Assembly (NCBI GenBank): GCA_021802745.1
Contig: JAJZRK010000064.1
Coordinates: 1 to 15,047, forward strand
Origin: a bacterium
GTDB taxonomy: Bacteria; Gemmatimonadota; Gemmatimonadetes; Gemmatimonadales; Gemmatimonadaceae
Length of the DNA stretch: 15,047 nt
Reading direction: 5' to 3'
The notes under the pieces were generated by a model that searched no databases, was not told where the DNA came from, and was given only the letters and a program-made list of their open reading frames with translations. Made by a program: the position numbers and the translations under genes. Positions 14,102 through 15,047 of this stretch are shown in pieces; within the stretch, counting starts at the first letter, position 1, and each line of letters opens with the position of its first letter.

Positions 14102-14136
14102 TCCCGGAATCCGAATCCGGATTCCATGTCCTCAAT
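14033..14136. repeat. Cluster of nested palindromes at the convergent gene ends
   Basis: Three inverted repeats are nested. The outer pair is 14033-14041 with 14128-14136 (eight of nine bases complementary). Inside is a long hairpin, 14050-14060 with 14082-14092 (11 perfect base pairs), with an inner stem GCGAT/ATCGC (14063-14067 with 14075-14079). Next to it is GGAATCC (14106-14112) with GGATTCC (14119-14125). The cluster begins exactly where the receptor's family-like sequence stops and ends over the stop codon of the rhodanese gene. Confidence 0.75.
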
Positions 14137-15047
14137 CAGGTTGACCCGGCGTTGTCCGCTCCACCGGAAGCTCAGCCCGCGCCGACCAATCCTGGTATGA
14201 CCCATCATACAGCAGCACGGGATGCCCGAGTACGCGCGCGGCGGTCAGCATGGCGGTCGCCCCTGCTGGCCGGTGTGGCAGTAGCCGATCACGACGTCGC
14301 CGGGCCCGACGCCGGCCGCGGTGAAGATGCGCGCGAGCTCTTCGCGCGGCTTGAGCCGCCGCTGCTCGTCGTAGAGCCCCTGCCACGGCACACTGCGCGC
14401 CCCCGGCACATGCCCGGCGCGATGCGGCGCCTGCGGGCTGCCGCCCTGCCGCTCGCCGCGGTAGAACACGCTGTCGCGCGCATCCACCACCGACACCCCG
14501 GGCCTGCCGAGCATGGACTGCACGTAGGCGGCGTCCACCACGAAGTTGCGGAGGGCAAGGGGTGACAACGTTGCGGCACCCGCGCGCCCCACCGCGTCTG
14601 GCGCCGCAACCGCGCTGCTGGTGACGACGGGGTGTCCGGCCGCCACCCACGCGGGGAGGCCGCCGTCGAGCAGGGCCGCGCGCCCGTCGAAGCCGGCGAA
14701 CAGGAGCGTGAAGAGAATGCGCGTCGCGGGGTAGACCATGTCCTTGGCGAAGTAGACGACCACGCGCGTGTTGTCCGCGACGCCGAGCGCGGCGAGGCGC
14801 GCGCGCAGCGTATCGGCCCCCGGCATCTCGACGCTGAGCTTGCGCGCGGTGTCGCTCACCGAGACGTCCACGACGCGCGCAAGCCGGGCCCCCTCGAGAT
14901 GCGCCGCGGCATAGTCGTCGGCCGTTCCCACGTGCAGCAGCACAAGGGGTGCGTCCTGCCGCTGCTTCGCGAGCCACTCCGGGCTGACGATCTGGGGCAT
15001 GCGGGCCGTCGCCGGAGCCGGCGCGAGCGGGGTCGGCGCAGGAGACG
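14132..15047 (-). pseudogene. Two-domain rhodanese (thiosulfate sulfurtransferase), frameshifted
   Basis: The open frame comes in from the right edge. The in-frame Pro/Ala-rich residues before the ATG at 15000 suggest the true start, perhaps with a signal peptide, lies outside the window. Counting from that ATG, residues 1-125 form the inactive N-terminal rhodanese domain (LLHVGTADDY, LDGGLPAW). Residues 165-251 form the catalytic domain (VVDARDSVFYRGE, GHVPGARSVPW) with catalytic C241 in GYCHTGQQ. Right after this loop the frame breaks at a run of four G/C bases (14260-14263) and stops at 14245. The proper continuation (ATAMLTAARVLGHPVLLYDG, then SYQDWSARAELPVE) is in another frame down to 14132. 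Two extra bases explain it. The sulfur-transfer role is known for the family; whether the gene is functional is doubtful. Confidence 0.8.

Noticed and set aside
1..15047. tRNA or rRNA genes
   Set aside because: No cloverleaf-like or rRNA-like sequence was noticed by eye on either strand.

Overview
The window looks like chromosomal DNA from a GC-rich, Gram-negative soil-type bacterium. The evidence is an aerobic phenylacetyl-CoA epoxidase operon, several Sec signal peptides and a lipobox, a TonB-dependent receptor whose N-terminus has a carboxypeptidase-regulatory-like domain, and very GC-rich codon use from about position 5,600 onward. Gemmatimonadota would fit, but that is inference from gene style and was not tested.

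Region 1 (1-5,331, all on the minus strand) is an accessory-looking block of eight orphan genes with visibly lower GC than the rest. In transcription order from 5,331 down they are: an HNH-endonuclease-like protein with a beta-rich C-terminal part; a two-TM protein with a TPR-like tail (TTG start with a strong Shine-Dalgarno); a small four-helix membrane protein; a secreted protein (TTG start); a small TM plus coiled-coil protein; a secreted barrel-like protein; a secreted protein with a frameshift just after its signal peptide; and a lipoprotein that runs off the window. Some of the gaps between them share short diverged repeats.

Region 2 (5,604-9,059) is the phenylacetate catabolism locus. 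paaA-paaB-paaC-paaD form a tightly overlapping minus-strand operon encoding the oxygenase core and its maturation factor. A divergent plus-strand crotonase-family gene, of a kind typically found in paa clusters, lies across a 132-bp promoter region. No paaE reductase or paaK ligase is present here. The C-terminal tail of PaaA is encoded by an 11-bp tandem repeat.

Region 3 (9,095-12,964) holds an Lrp/AsnC regulator divergent from a Cys/Met-metabolism PLP lyase, with a perfect 15-bp palindrome at the regulator's start and a recognisable promoter for the lyase. Downstream are a nitronate-monooxygenase-like flavoprotein with a cysteine-rich C-terminal extension and a bacteriohemerythrin that lacks one canonical iron-ligand histidine.

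Region 4 (13,150-15,047) contains two damaged genes facing each other. One is a TonB-dependent receptor that is frameshifted and cut off in its plug region. The other is a two-domain rhodanese frameshifted just after its catalytic cysteine loop. A cluster of nested palindromes lies where they meet. Three small indels in one window could mean real gene decay or uncorrected assembly errors; the raw reads would decide.
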